Assembly (NCBI RefSeq): GCF_900115165.1
Contig: NZ_FOVP01000014.1
Span: forward strand, 1-64,000
Reading direction: 5' to 3'
Length of the DNA: 64,000 nt
From: Roseovarius lutimaris
GTDB lineage: Bacteria > Pseudomonadota > Alphaproteobacteria > Rhodobacterales > Rhodobacteraceae
Part shown: positions 47,230-57,524 of the stretch, one piece after another
How positions within the stretch are numbered: the stretch's first letter is position 1
Layout of the letters: each line of letters begins with the position of its first letter
Program-made: the position numbers and the translations under genes
Notes under the pieces: model-generated
What the model was told of the DNA's origin: nothing
Database searches by the model: none
What the model saw: the letters and a program-made list of their open reading frames with translations, nothing else

Positions 47230-49665
47230 TCACCCGCGCATCAGGCCATGATCGGGATCATAGGGCGAGGGCGCGATGACCTCGGCACCAACAAGATCGC
47301 CGTAGAGGTCAAGCTGCATGGTGCTGCCCGGCGCGGCGAACTTTGGATCGACAAAAGCATAAGCAAGGTTAAGCCCGACCCGATGCCCCCAATCGCCCGA
47401 GGTTATGGTGCCAACCACCCTGTCGCCCTGCATCAGTGAGGCACCGCCATGGGCCGGAGCATGGCTCGCGTCGACCTTCAGCGTCACCAGCTTTTTGCGC
47501 GGGCCCTCGGCCTGACGCTTCAGCAGCGCGTCTTTGCCGATGAAATCCGCCTTCTCGGGTTTCACAAAGCGGTCAAGCGCGGTCTCGAACGGGTCGAATT
47601 CGGTCAGAAGGTCGGCCTTCCAGTGCAAAAAGCCTTTTTCCAGCCGCATCGAGTCAACCGCGCGCGCCCCGAACAGCTTTAGCCCATGCGCCTCACCGGC
47701 CTTGCGCAACGCCAGATAGGCGGCATAGAGCGAGGCATTGGGAACGTGAATCTCATAGGCCAGCTCGCCCGAGAAGCTGACCCCAAGCACGGTTGCCGGG
47801 GCAAAGCCGATGAAACATTCGCGCGCACTGAGCCAGGGAAAGGCCTCACGCGACCAATCGCCGCGCGAACAGGCCGAGAGCACGTCGCGCGCCTTGGGCC
47901 CAGCCAGCACAAGGATCGTCTGGTCATTGGTCAGGCTGCGGATCGTGACGTCTTCGCCGTCGTGCAGATGCGCCGACAACCAATCCATATCATGAAATTC
48001 GCTCGCCGCCGCCGAGCCATACCAGACGCGCGCCGGCCCCCGGTCGCTGGCGGGCAGGTTGGCCACCGTCGCCTCGCCCTTGACCATACCGTGATGGTTT
48101 AGCAGATAGCCCAGCCCGACGCGGCCCGCGCGTTTTGTCACGGCACCGCAGAACATCCGATCGAGGAATGCATGCCGATCAGCGCCGGTGATCTCGAACC
48201 GGTTAAAGCCGTTGACCTCGCAGAGGCCGACATTCTCTTGCACGTTTTTCACCTCGGCGGCGACGACATCAAAGGCCTCGTCGAAATCAAAGCTCAGCGT
48301 CGGGTGAAAATCGGGATCAGGCTTGATGTAATCCACACGCTCCCATCCGTTCACCACGGTAAACTCCGCCCCTTCGGCGGCAAGGATCGGCGTCAGCGGC
48401 GTGGTCTTGGCCGGTCGGCCCGCCGGGCGATGCTCGTGCGGGAAATGGAAACGGAATTCGTTCTGGTAATCTTCAATCGCCTTGAGTGCTGTCAACTCGA
48501 CATTGGTGTGGCCGGTAAAGCGACGCGGATCAATCACCCAGGTGTCATAGCAGGCCTCGCCCTGCACGATCTGTTGCGCCAAGAGCCAGCCATGCCCGCC
48601 GCCCTCGCCAAGGCCCGCGCGCAGCCCGATGATGCAATAGGCGTTGCGCTTGCCGGGGATCGGGCCAACCAAAGGCGCGCCGTCGATGGTATAGGTGATC
48701 GGACCGTTGACAACCCGCTTGATGCCGACCTCGGCCAGCACCGGCATCCGCTCGAACGCGCCTTCCAGCACATCCATCACGCGGTCCAGATCGTCGGGGC
48801 ACAGATCGTTGGAGAAACTCGGGCTGATCCCGTCCATCCCCCAGGTCCTGCAATCCTGTTCGTAAAAGCCCACCAGCAGGCCGTTTTTTTCCTGGCGCGA
48901 ATAGTAGTCGGAGATCGGACAGCGCAGCAGCGGCATCCGGTGACCGGCCTCTGTGATGGCCGGAATGTCTTCGGTTACGAAATACTGGTGCTCCATGGAT
49001 GCGACGGGATGATGGACCCCCATCATCGCGCCCACCTCATTCACACGGTAGCCGCAGGCATTGACGACGATATCGGCGTCGATACTGCCCTTGTCCGTCT
49101 CGACGGTCCAGGTGTCGTCGGCCTTTTGCGTCAAGCCGGTGACGGTGGTCTGGCGATAGACTTCGGCCCCTGCCTTGCGCGCATGAAAGGCAAGCGCCTG
49201 ACACAGTTGCGCGGGGTCGATATCGCCGTCCTCGCCATCCCAGAGACCACCGAGGAGGTTTTCGGTCGAGATCAGCGGATGGCGGCGCGCGCATTCTTCG
49301 GCGTCGATCACCTCATAGGTCACGCCCATGCCGCGCGCCATCGAGGCAAAATGCCGATAGCCCTGCATCTGCGCCTCGGTATTGGCAAGCCGGATGCCGC
49401 CATCGCCGTGATGATATCCCACCGGATAGTCCGGGTCATCGCGCAGCTTTTTGTAGAGGGCGATCGAGTGGCTTTTGAGGCCCACCATCGTCTGGTTGGC
49501 GCCGAAATTCGTCACCTGAGCGGCAGAATGCCAGGTGGTGCCCGAGGTCAGCTCGTCCCGCTCGATCAGAACGACATCGCTCCAGCCTTCCTGCGTGAGA
49601 TGATAAAGAGTCGAGCAACCGGCAATACCGCCGCCGATGACAACAACCCTGGTTCGCGATTTCAT
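47230..49665 (-). CDS. FAD-dependent oxidoreductase with GcvT-type folate domain (dimethylglycine/sarcosine dehydrogenase family)
   Basis: This 811-residue enzyme has an N-terminal glycine-oxidase-type FAD domain (VVVIGGGIAGCSTLYHL; covalent-flavin region GTTWHSAAQV with the conserved His). Its C-terminal GcvT/aminomethyltransferase half (about residues 430-811) contains GELAYEIHVP and DSMRLEKGFLHW. Relatives oxidatively demethylate dimethylglycine, sarcosine or similar N-methyl amines and pass the C1 unit to tetrahydrofolate. The ATG at 49665 directly precedes the Rossmann motif and has GGAGG upstream. It is divergent from the MttB-family gene across a strong inverted repeat, so both probably serve one pathway. 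Confidence 0.88.
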   Translation of the reverse strand: MKSRTRVVVIGGGIAGCSTLYHLTQEGWSDVVLIERDELTSGTTWHSAAQVTNFGANQTMVGLKSHSIALYKKLRDDPDYPVGYHHGDGGIRLANTEAQMQGYRHFASMARGMGVTYEVIDAEECARRHPLISTENLLGGLWDGEDGDIDPAQLCQALAFHARKAGAEVYRQTTVTGLTQKADDTWTVETDKGSIDADIVVNACGYRVNEVGAMMGVHHPVASMEHQYFVTEDIPAITEAGHRMPLLRCPISDYYSRQEKNGLLVGFYEQDCRTWGMDGISPSFSNDLCPDDLDRVMDVLEGAFERMPVLAEVGIKRVVNGPITYTIDGAPLVGPIPGKRNAYCIIGLRAGLGEGGGHGWLLAQQIVQGEACYDTWVIDPRRFTGHTNVELTALKAIEDYQNEFRFHFPHEHRPAGRPAKTTPLTPILAAEGAEFTVVNGWERVDYIKPDPDFHPTLSFDFDEAFDVVAAEVKNVQENVGLCEVNGFNRFEITGADRHAFLDRMFCGAVTKRAGRVGLGYLLNHHGMVKGEATVANLPASDRGPARVWYGSAAASEFHDMDWLSAHLHDGEDVTIRSLTNDQTILVLAGPKARDVLSACSRGDWSREAFPWLSARECFIGFAPATVLGVSFSGELAYEIHVPNASLYAAYLALRKAGEAHGLKLFGARAVDSMRLEKGFLHWKADLLTEFDPFETALDRFVKPEKADFIGKDALLKRQAEGPRKKLVTLKVDASHAPAHGGASLMQGDRVVGTITSGDWGHRVGLNLAYAFVDPKFAAPGSTMQLDLYGDLVGAEVIAPSPYDPDHGLMRG

Positions 49666-49742
49666 GGCGAGCGCCTCCGTTACAAGTTTTCGAAAGTAGA
49701 CGCGCAAGGTGGTGCCGACGCAAAACTGATTCCACTATCCAG

Positions 49743-49773
49743 CAAAATATCGCAGTCTATTTTCGATATTTTG
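49743..49773. promoter_or_regulatory. Perfect inverted repeat between divergent methylamine-type genes
   Basis: CAAAATATCG (49743-49752) and CGATATTTTG (49764-49773) are exact reverse complements around an 11-base spacer. The arm centres are 21 bases apart, two helical turns. The site lies in an AT-rich gap, 78 bases from one start and 74 from the other. It is a strong operator candidate, perhaps for the LysR regulator encoded at 53.3-54.3 kb. Confidence 0.6.
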
Positions 49774-49846
49774 AAATCAACTCGGAAAGCTTTGCCTTTG
49801 GCCGCGCAATCCGGGTTCAATCCAATGGAAAATGGCGGGGGTCCAC

Positions 49847-51364
49847 ATGACGGCGACGCGCATAAGACGAACCGGACGAAAAGGGCGCATGGCGCTGCGC
49901 GCGGCCGGGCCGATGCTTGATCCCTGCCCGCCCGGACAGATCGGCGGCAGCTATAAACCGCTGACCGAGGCCGAGATCCAAAGGATCCACGGCACGGCGC
50001 TCGATCTTCTGGAAAGGCTGGGCATGGCAGAGGTGCCGCCCCGTCTGCACGCCGACCTGCTTGCCGCCGGTGCGCTGGACAACGGGGCCGGGCGGATGTT
50101 GTTTCCGCCCGCTCTGGTGCAGGCCGCCGTCGATCAGGCGGCCAAGACCTTCGTTCTGCATGGCCGCGACCCGGACCGCTCTATCGAGGTCGGCGGCAAC
50201 CGGGTTTATTTCGGCACCGGCGGCGCGGCGGTGCAAACGCTGGACATGGAAAGCGGCCTTTATCGGCCCTCGACGCTGGCGGATCTGCACGATTTCACCC
50301 GGCTTCAGGACACGCTCGCCAATGTCAGCTGGTTCACCCGTTGCTGCGTTGCCACAGATGTTCCGGACAATTTCGATCTCGATGTGAACACGGTCTATGC
50401 CCTGCTGAAGAACACGACCAAGCCGATCGCCACCTCCTTTACCCTGGCCGGGCATGTGGCGCCCATCGTCAGGATGCTGGACATTGCCGCCGGGGGACCG
50501 GGTGAATTTTCAAGGCGCCCCTTCCTCAAGGCCCATATCAGCCCGGTCATATCGCCGATGCGCTATGGCGAGGATGCGGTTGACGTGGTTTACGCCTGCA
50601 TCGACCACAACATTCCGATGTCCTGCATCACCGCCGCACAGGCCGGGGCCACCGCTCCGGCGACGCTGGCCGGGTTTCTGGCCCAATCGCTGGCCGAAAC
50701 GCTCGCCAGCCTCGTTATGGTACATGCGATCCAGCCCGGCTTTCCGATGGTGTTTTCCAACTGGCCGTTGGTGGTCGATCTGCGCACCGGCTCTTTTTCG
50801 GGGGGAAGCGGCGAAACCGCCTTGCTGAATGCGGCCTCGGCGCAACTGTCGAACTGGCTGGGGCTGCCGTCGGGCGTGGCCTGCTCGATGAGCGATGCCA
50901 AGGCGGTCGACGCGCAATACGGCATGGAAAAGGGCATCACCTCGCTGGCCGCAGCCCTCGCCGGGGGCAACCTGATCTATGAAAGCTCTGGCATGACCGC
51001 CTCGCTGCTCGGCGCCAGCTTCGAGGGGTTCGTGCTGGACGATGAAATGCACTCGAACACCTATCGTGCGTTGCGCGGCATCGAAGTGACCGAAGAGAAC
51101 CTTGGCTTTGACGCGGTCTGCGAGGCGGTGCTTGGAGCGGGGCATTTTCTGGGCAATCAGCAGACGCACGCCGCGATGGAGCGGGATTATTTCTATCCCT
51201 CGCTCGCGGATCGCGACGCGCCGCGCACCTGGGCCGAGAACGGCGCGCAGGATGCCTGGAGCAGAGCCCGTGACCGGGCCAGGACCATCCTGCGCGATCA
51301 CCGGCCCGCTTACCTGACACCAGAGCAAGACAGGCAAATACGCGCGCAGTTCAATATTCTATGA
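49847..51364 (+). CDS. MttB-family (trimethylamine/betaine) methyltransferase, no pyrrolysine
   Basis: This 505-residue protein resembles the MttB superfamily: LTEAEIQRIHGTALDLLERLGM at the N-terminus, FGTGGAAVQTLD, and GNLIYESSGMTASLLGASFEGFV in the barrel. No in-frame amber codon is present, so it belongs to the non-pyrrolysine branch, which includes glycine betaine methyltransferases. Those enzymes pass a methyl group to a corrinoid protein; none is encoded nearby. ATG 49832 is an alternative start. It is divergent from the FAD/GcvT enzyme, which could process the demethylated product. The substrate is inferred only. Confidence 0.85.
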   Translation: MTATRIRRTGRKGRMALRAAGPMLDPCPPGQIGGSYKPLTEAEIQRIHGTALDLLERLGMAEVPPRLHADLLAAGALDNGAGRMLFPPALVQAAVDQAAKTFVLHGRDPDRSIEVGGNRVYFGTGGAAVQTLDMESGLYRPSTLADLHDFTRLQDTLANVSWFTRCCVATDVPDNFDLDVNTVYALLKNTTKPIATSFTLAGHVAPIVRMLDIAAGGPGEFSRRPFLKAHISPVISPMRYGEDAVDVVYACIDHNIPMSCITAAQAGATAPATLAGFLAQSLAETLASLVMVHAIQPGFPMVFSNWPLVVDLRTGSFSGGSGETALLNAASAQLSNWLGLPSGVACSMSDAKAVDAQYGMEKGITSLAAALAGGNLIYESSGMTASLLGASFEGFVLDDEMHSNTYRALRGIEVTEENLGFDAVCEAVLGAGHFLGNQQTHAAMERDYFYPSLADRDAPRTWAENGAQDAWSRARDRARTILRDHRPAYLTPEQDRQIRAQFNIL

Positions 51365-51799
51365 GGGCAGACACCCGGCCAAACCGACCTTTTCCGCGAC
51401 CTAACTGACCGGGATCGGGTATGCACCCGAAAAGCCCCTTTCGCCGTGGCGCGGTTAACGGCCGGGGCATGCCTGTTTTACCGGATGCAGCGCAATTCAC
51501 AAAGGTCGGCTCTTCAGGCCGTCATAAATGCACAGGACAGGGTCAACTTCAACATGACACAGCTGAAACAGGTCAGCCCAGGGCATTGCACTATCCGATA
51601 TCGCACTCAAATATCCTGACTTCAGGCCACCCGCAAGCAACCGGTCAGCGCGCCGAACCTGGCCCCTGCCGCCCGGGCCAGAGCAGACGATCCAGCGGTT
51701 TTTCCGTGTTGGCCCTCATGGGGCGGCACCGCGTTTTCAGGAACCAAAGGCCGACTTTCTGGTTGTGTTAACAGGACGATTTCAACAAGGAGATCGACA
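51365..51799. other. 435-base gap without recognisable gene
   Basis: Open frames exist (for example 51421-51771, plus strand) but their translation is compositionally biased and lacks a ribosome-binding site. No repeat, RNA or terminator of note was seen. The promoter of the DUF305 gene is presumably at its right end. Confidence 0.5.
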
Positions 51800-52348
51800 A
51801 TGGCACACCAAGGCGACACATCAACGACGCCCCAAGGTGCGCATCACGACAGCAAAGGAAATGGCTACGGCCGCTTCTTGGCCATGATCGGCACCTCGAC
51901 GGTCGCAATGTACGGCCTGATGTATCTGAACACTTACGCGCTGGATCACGTCTTCTTCTCGCAAACGCGGATGTGGATGGCGCTCTACATGGGCGGGATG
52001 ATGGCGATCATCATGCTCGCCTTCATGCTGGGCATGTATTCAAAGCGAAAGACCAACATCGCTGTTTTCACCGGTGCCGCTATCGCCTTTGCCGCCGGGA
52101 TTTACCTCGTCCGATCACAGGACACGGTCGGAGACGTAGCGTGGATGAAGGCGATGATCCCGCACCATTCCATTGCCGTCCTGACAAGCGAACGGGCAAA
52201 CATTTCCGACCCGCGCGTTCGTGAACTCGCGGATGCAATCATTGAGGCACAGCGCGGTGAGATCGCGGAAATGAAGCGGTACATCGCGGATATCGAAGCG
52301 AACGGCGACGCGCCCGCAGGAACCGAACGGACGCCTTCGTTCGAATAA
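51800..52348 (+). CDS. DUF305-family membrane-anchored protein
   Basis: This 182-residue protein has three N-terminal membrane helices (about residues 24-100). A C-terminal DUF305 segment contains DVAWMKAMIPHHSIAV and EIAEMKRYI; His/Met-rich motifs of this type bind metal. AAGGAG precedes the ATG. The N-terminus is His-rich (HHDSKGN) and cytoplasmic or periplasmic. DUF305 proteins often travel with copper or other metal resistance genes. The next gene begins 29 bases downstream, so the two form an operon. Confidence 0.82.
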   Translation: MAHQGDTSTTPQGAHHDSKGNGYGRFLAMIGTSTVAMYGLMYLNTYALDHVFFSQTRMWMALYMGGMMAIIMLAFMLGMYSKRKTNIAVFTGAAIAFAAGIYLVRSQDTVGDVAWMKAMIPHHSIAVLTSERANISDPRVRELADAIIEAQRGEIAEMKRYIADIEANGDAPAGTERTPSFE

Positions 52349-52377
52349 CACAAACGAGGCTACTGGAGACTTGGAAA

Positions 52378-53193
52378 ATGACGGCAATTGGCCCGATCGA
52401 CGACCCGGATACCGCCCGCGAAAAGAGCAAGGGTTCCGAAAAAACAGCGGCCCTATATCGCATGGCGATGCCCGGACACCTTTGCCCTTTCGGCCTGAAG
52501 TCGCTGTCCATATTGCAGCGCAAGGGCTATGAGGTTGATGATAACCTGCTGACAACCGACGATGAGGTGGAAGCCTTTAAAAAGTCACACGGCGTTGAAA
52601 CAACCCCTCAAGCCTTTATCGACGGTGAACGGATTGGTGGCCACACTGATCTAAAGAAGCATTTCGGTTATCGGGTGCTCGGCGAGGACGATACAACCTA
52701 CACGCCCGTCATCGCGATTTTCACCAGCACTGCACTGATGGCGCTCGCGATTGTCCTGAACCTCTATGAGGGGTTTCCGGTCCTGACCTGGCTGAAATGG
52801 TTTTTCGCCACGTCGATGGTGGCGCTTGCAATACAGAAATTACAGGATGTGGAGGGCTTCGTGAACGGCTTTCTCGGTTATGACCTGCTTGCGCAGCGCT
52901 ACGTGCCCTATGGCTACGCCTATCCCTTTGCCGAGCTGTACGCGGGCGTCGGCATGATGGCCCTGATTGGCACTGGCTCGGCGCTGATCTGGCTTGTGGC
53001 CCCTGTCGGCATCTTCATCGGCGCCATCGGCGCGGTCAGTGTCATCAAGGCTGTTTATATCGACAAACGCGAATTGACCTGCGCCTGTGTCGGTGGTGGA
53101 TCGAACGTTCCGCTTGGGTTCATCTCGCTGACAGAAAACCTTGTGATGCTGGGAATGGGGATCTGGATGTTGACGATTTACATAGGGGGCTAG
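52378..53193 (+). CDS. Glutaredoxin domain fused to MauE/DoxX-like membrane domain
   Basis: This 271-residue fusion has a monothiol glutaredoxin-like domain (residues about 24-100) with Cys36 in HLCPFGLKS and the cis-proline loop TTPQAFIDGERIGG. A four-helix membrane domain of the MauE/DoxX type follows (about 110-271). It contains LTCACVGGGSNVPLG, whose paired cysteines could exchange disulfides. It may shuttle reducing power across the membrane or handle metal with the DUF305 protein. The fusion is recognised in databases by family name only; a precise role is unknown. Confidence 0.75.
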   Translation: MTAIGPIDDPDTAREKSKGSEKTAALYRMAMPGHLCPFGLKSLSILQRKGYEVDDNLLTTDDEVEAFKKSHGVETTPQAFIDGERIGGHTDLKKHFGYRVLGEDDTTYTPVIAIFTSTALMALAIVLNLYEGFPVLTWLKWFFATSMVALAIQKLQDVEGFVNGFLGYDLLAQRYVPYGYAYPFAELYAGVGMMALIGTGSALIWLVAPVGIFIGAIGAVSVIKAVYIDKRELTCACVGGGSNVPLGFISLTENLVMLGMGIWMLTIYIGG

Positions 53194-53320
53194 ACATCGA
53201 CAATTGTCTGTCCCGCGCAAAGCCTGTGCGCTCGGTCCCGCCTTCCGCTGGTGCGATCTTTTCCAAGCATGGAAGGAAGTCCTATGGCACAGATGCGCCG
53301 TGCCGAGCGGCGACCCCCGG

Positions 53321-54295
53321 TCATGTCAGCAGCTTGAAGCTATCCACGAGCCAGGGGGTACTTTGATGGAACGGCGCGATGGCGTGGTCGCTGATCAGGC
53401 GGCGCACCTTGCTGTCGACCAGCTCGATCACCGATCTGGAACAATCCGGCGTCGAGACAATCGCCAGAGTGCGCGAAAAGGTCTTGCCGGGAAACCGGTG
53501 CATCCGCAGCTTTGGCTGAAACCGTTTGGCGCGCGCAAACAGCAAGGGGGTGGTGATGGTCCAACCGGCCCCGGCGGCCACCATCGCCATCAGGGTCTGA
53601 TTGTTGCTGCATTCAAATCTATGCGGTGAAGACACGCCGATGCGGCGCAGTTGCGATTCAATCTGGCGCGCGATCATCAGGTTTCCCGAAAACCGCAGGA
53701 ACGGCAGTTTCGCGCGGCCCTCGACCACATCCGACAGAGAGTGTTCGCTGGCCACAGGAAGCACCACGACGAACGGATCGCGCAGCAAGGGCCGGTCCTG
53801 AAGATCACGGAGCCGTTCGGTCGGCTCTGTCGTGATCCCCAGATCAAGCTGCCGGTTGCGCAGCATTTCGATAATCTCGTGGCTGGAATCGGTTTGATAC
53901 ATGAAATCGCAGGTCGGCATGGTTCTGGACAGATAGACCGCCAGCTCGGGGATGATATCGCTGTCGAAATCCTCGATCGTGCCCAGCCTGAGATAGCTGG
54001 CCTCGGCCAGGTTCCCGGCCGAGGCTTCGGCCCTGGCCTTGCGGATTGAAAAAAGCGCATCGTCGATATTTCGCAGAAAGGCCCTGCCCTTGGGGGTCAG
54101 CACCATTGGCCTGCGGGCATGGTTGAACAGCTCGACCCCCAGATTGTCCTCCAGATTGCGCAGATGATGCGAAACCGTGCTGACCGAGAGGCCGCTTTCC
54201 CGCGACGCGGCCTGAAGCGATCCGTTCCTGGCGCAGATCTGAAACAGCTCGAGCGATTTTAGGCTTAGGTCTTTGGACGCGGATTGACGGGACAT
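53321..54295 (-). CDS. LysR-family transcriptional regulator
   Basis: This 324-residue regulator has the helix-turn-helix SLQAASRESGLSVSTVSHHLRNL and a normal effector domain (LRLGTIEDFDSDIIPELA, DLGITTEPTERL). A GTG start three codons earlier is possible; neither start has a clear ribosome-binding site. Lying at the end of the MttB-DUF305 block, it may control the divergent methyl-compound genes. The RND pump on its other side has its own TetR regulator, which makes that link less likely. Confidence 0.88.
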   Translation of the reverse strand: MSRQSASKDLSLKSLELFQICARNGSLQAASRESGLSVSTVSHHLRNLEDNLGVELFNHARRPMVLTPKGRAFLRNIDDALFSIRKARAEASAGNLAEASYLRLGTIEDFDSDIIPELAVYLSRTMPTCDFMYQTDSSHEIIEMLRNRQLDLGITTEPTERLRDLQDRPLLRDPFVVVLPVASEHSLSDVVEGRAKLPFLRFSGNLMIARQIESQLRRIGVSSPHRFECSNNQTLMAMVAAGAGWTITTPLLFARAKRFQPKLRMHRFPGKTFSRTLAIVSTPDCSRSVIELVDSKVRRLISDHAIAPFHQSTPWLVDSFKLLT

Positions 54296-54395
54296 GAGGC
54301 GCACAACGCGGTTTGTTTGGGTTGGGCCAGCTTACTCATAAAATCTGAAAGGATACATTTCAAATTATCATACCGCCCCCCTTCGCACGCGGGCT

Positions 54396-57300
54396 TTAGT
54401 CTGGCCGCGTGCCGCGCCGCACAAGGCGGGTCACGATCATGAAGAACAGTGGCACAAACACAACCCCAAGCACCGTCGCCGAAATCGTGCCGCCAAGCAC
54501 GCCCGAGCCAATGGCGTTGCGCCCGCCCGACCCCGCACCAGAGCTAAGCACCAGCGGCAGAACCCCAAGCGAGAAGGCCATCGAGGTCATGATGATCGGG
54601 CGGAACCGCTGGCGGGCGGCCTCGACCACCGCGTCGATCACCCGCTCGCCCTGTTCATAACGATCACGGGCAAATTCGACGATCAGGATCGCGTTCTTGC
54701 CGGTAAGGCCGATCACCGTCAACAGGCCGACCTGAAAGAAAACACCGTTGTCAAACCCGCCAAGCCAGGCGGCGGCAAGCGCGCCAAGCACCCCGATCGG
54801 CATTGCCAGCATCACCGCGAAGGGCACCGACCAGCTTTCGTAAAGGGCGGCCAGCGACAGGAACACCGCCGCCAGCGAGAGCGCATAAAGCAGCGGTGCC
54901 TGGCTTCCCGATTCGCGCTCTTCGAGCGACAACCCGGTCCAGGCAATGTCATAGCCCGGTCCAAGCTCGGCGACCAACCGCTCCATCTCGGCCATCGCAT
55001 CGCCGGTCGAGGTGCCGGGCGCGGGCGAGCCCTGAATTTGCATCGACGGGATACCGTTATAGCGGTAAAGCCCCTGCGCGCCGTAATCCCAGCGGCCCGC
55101 GGAAAAGTTCGAGAAAGGCACAAGGCCGCCGCTGGCATTGCGCACCCGCCATTTGTCGATATCGGTGGGCACCGCGCGCGCCTCGGCGTCGCCTTGCACG
55201 TAAACCCGCTTGATCCGGCCCTGATCAATGAAATCGTTCACATAGCTTCCGGCCCAGGCAATGCGCAGCAACTCGCCCACATCGGTCGGGGTAAGGCCCA
55301 TTGCCCCGGCTTCACGCCAGTCGATATCAAGGTTGAACTGCGCCGCATCCTCAAGCCCGTTGGGCCGCGCCGAGGCAATCATCGGGCTTTGCGCCGCCAT
55401 CCCAAGAAGCTGATTGCGCGCGTTCAAAAGGTCGTCGTGGCTCTGACCGCCACGCGCCTGAAGGTAAAAGTCAAAGCCCGAGACATTGCCAAGCTCGATC
55501 ACCGAGGGCGGCACCACCGGAAAAACCATCGCATCGCTGATCTGGCTAAAGGCGCCAAAGGCCCGCCCGGCAAGCGCCTGCACGCTCTGGCCGGGTTCGG
55601 TGCGTTCATCCCAATCCTTGAGCTGCACAAAGCCAAGGCCCATGTTCTGGCCCCGGCCGGCAAAACTGAAGCCGACCACCCCAAAGAGCGAATTCACCAC
55701 CTCGGTTTCTTCGGTCAGGTAATAGTCTTCGACCTGTTTGACGACCTCAAGGGTGCGCTCTGCGGTGGCGCCTGTAGGGGTCTGGATCAGGGTAAAGAGA
55801 ATGCCCTGATCCTCTTCGGGCAAGAACCCGGTCGGCGTGCGCAAGAACAGAAACACCATGCCAATCGTCATCGCGAGGTAGATAACGAACACCCGCACCG
55901 GGCGGCGCACAGACCAGCGCACCGTGCCGGTATAGCCATTGGTCAGCGTCGAAAACCCGGTGTTGAACCAGGCAAACGGCCCGCGTTTGGGCGCATGATC
56001 CTTGGGCTTGAGCAAGGACGCGCAAAGCGCTGGCGTCAGCGTCAGAGCAACCAGTACCGACAGAGCCATGGCCGAAACGATGGTGATCGAAAACTGTTGA
56101 TAAATTACCCCAGTCGAGCCGGGAAAGAACGCCATCGGTACGAACACCGCCGACAGGACAAGCGCGATCCCGATCAACGCACCGCTGATCTGGCCCATGG
56201 ATTTATGGGTGGCCTCGCGCGGGGAAAGGCCTTCTTCCTCCATGATGCGTTCGACGTTTTCGACCACGACGATGGCGTCATCCACCAACAGACCAATCGC
56301 CAGCACCATCGCCAGCATGGTCAGCGTGTTGATGGTAAAACCCGCCGCCGCCAGCACGCCGAAAGTACCGAGCAAGACCACCGGCACCGCCAGTGTCGGG
56401 ATAAGCGTCGCGCGCAGGTTTTGCAGGAAAAGGAACATCACCAGAAACACAAGGCCGATCGCCTCGAACAGGGTTTTCACCACCTCTTCGATTGAAATCG
56501 TCACAAAGGGCGTGGTGTCATAGGGAATGACGTATTTGATGCCCTCGGGAAAGAAGCGGGAAAATTCGGCCATGCGCGATTTGATCTCTTGCGCGGTATC
56601 AAGCGCGTTTGACCCCGGCGCCAGCGTGATCGCCATCCCGGCGGCCGGGTCCTTGTTGAACCGCGCCGCGGTGGCATAGTTTTCCGCGCCAATTTCAACC
56701 CGCGCCACATCGTCAAGCAACACCAACCCGCCATCGGTTTCCGCGCGCAGGACGATTTGGCGGAAATCCTGCGGCGTGCTGAGAAGGGATTGCGCGGTGA
56801 TTGTCGCGTTAAGCTGTTGCCCCTCAATCGTTGGGCGTGTGCCGAACGAGCCGGCTGAAATCTGGGCGTTCTGTGCCGAAACGGCGGTGACCACATCCGA
56901 CGGCGTCAACTCAAACGCCGCAAGCTTGGACGGGTCAAGCCAGATCCGCATGGCATATTGCCCGCCGAACACATTGACCGAGCCGACGCCCTGAATACGG
57001 CTAAGATCGTCAACAATGTTGGACACAAGGTAGTCGGACAAATCCACCTGTTCGCGGGAATTATCGGTTGAAATAAGGCCAATCACCATAAGAAAGCCGG
57101 CCGAGGATTTCTCGACCGTGATGCCCTGACGCTGAACAATCTCGGGCAAAAGCGGCGTCGCCTGACCAAGCTTGTTTTGCACCTGAACCTGCGCGATATC
57201 GGCGTCTGTGCCGGTCTCGAAGGTCAGCACGATCTCTGCGCTGCCCGAAGAGGTGGAACTTGATGAGAAATAGCGCAAGCCATCAAGGCCGGTCATCTGC

Positions 57301-57500
57301 TGCTCGATCACCTGGGTGACCGTATTGGCCACCGTATTGGCCGAGGCGCCGGGGTAATTCGCCGCAATCGTCACCGAGGGCGGCGCGATCTGGGGGTATT
57401 GCGCGACCGGCAACACGCCGATGGACAAGGCGCCGATCCCCATCAACAGGATTGAAATGACCCATGCAAAGACAGGGCGATCAATGAAAAAACGTGCCAT
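54396..57500 (-). CDS. RND-family multidrug efflux permease (AcrB/MexB type)
   Basis: This 1034-residue inner-membrane pump of the HAE1 group starts [21 protein letters not shown]. It has the proton-relay aspartates in [22 protein letters not shown] and two large periplasmic domains. The length is normal. It exports hydrophobic compounds with the adaptor encoded 24 bases upstream. No outer-membrane channel gene is adjacent, so a genome-encoded TolC probably completes the complex. Confidence 0.96.
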   Translation of the reverse strand: MARFFIDRPVFAWVISILLMGIGALSIGVLPVAQYPQIAPPSVTIAANYPGASANTVANTVTQVIEQQMTGLDGLRYFSSSSTSSGSAEIVLTFETGTDADIAQVQVQNKLGQATPLLPEIVQRQGITVEKSSAGFLMVIGLISTDNSREQVDLSDYLVSNIVDDLSRIQGVGSVNVFGGQYAMRIWLDPSKLAAFELTPSDVVTAVSAQNAQISAGSFGTRPTIEGQQLNATITAQSLLSTPQDFRQIVLRAETDGGLVLLDDVARVEIGAENYATAARFNKDPAAGMAITLAPGSNALDTAQEIKSRMAEFSRFFPEGIKYVIPYDTTPFVTISIEEVVKTLFEAIGLVFLVMFLFLQNLRATLIPTLAVPVVLLGTFGVLAAAGFTINTLTMLAMVLAIGLLVDDAIVVVENVERIMEEEGLSPREATHKSMGQISGALIGIALVLSAVFVPMAFFPGSTGVIYQQFSITIVSAMALSVLVALTLTPALCASLLKPKDHAPKRGPFAWFNTGFSTLTNGYTGTVRWSVRRPVRVFVIYLAMTIGMVFLFLRTPTGFLPEEDQGILFTLIQTPTGATAERTLEVVKQVEDYYLTEETEVVNSLFGVVGFSFAGRGQNMGLGFVQLKDWDERTEPGQSVQALAGRAFGAFSQISDAMVFPVVPPSVIELGNVSGFDFYLQARGGQSHDDLLNARNQLLGMAAQSPMIASARPNGLEDAAQFNLDIDWREAGAMGLTPTDVGELLRIAWAGSYVNDFIDQGRIKRVYVQGDAEARAVPTDIDKWRVRNASGGLVPFSNFSAGRWDYGAQGLYRYNGIPSMQIQGSPAPGTSTGDAMAEMERLVAELGPGYDIAWTGLSLEERESGSQAPLLYALSLAAVFLSLAALYESWSVPFAVMLAMPIGVLGALAAAWLGGFDNGVFFQVGLLTVIGLTGKNAILIVEFARDRYEQGERVIDAVVEAARQRFRPIIMTSMAFSLGVLPLVLSSGAGSGGRNAIGSGVLGGTISATVLGVVFVPLFFMIVTRLVRRGTRPD

Positions 57501-57524
57501 GTTACGCGTCCCTCAGCCTTTGGA

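Noticed and set aside
48172..49920. 582-codon plus-strand open frame
   Set aside because: It lies antisense to the FAD/GcvT oxidoreductase, whose motifs are clear. Long antisense frames are common in high-GC genes.
49847..51364. Pyrrolysine (amber) codon in the MttB-family gene
   Set aside because: The frame is continuous without an internal TAG, so it is a non-pyrrolysine homologue.
51421..51771. 116-codon frame in the gap before the DUF305 gene
   Set aside because: It has no ribosome-binding site, odd composition and no recognisable domain.
55038..56495. 485-codon plus-strand open frame
   Set aside because: It is antisense to the RND permease and its translation is rich in Arg/His without domain features.
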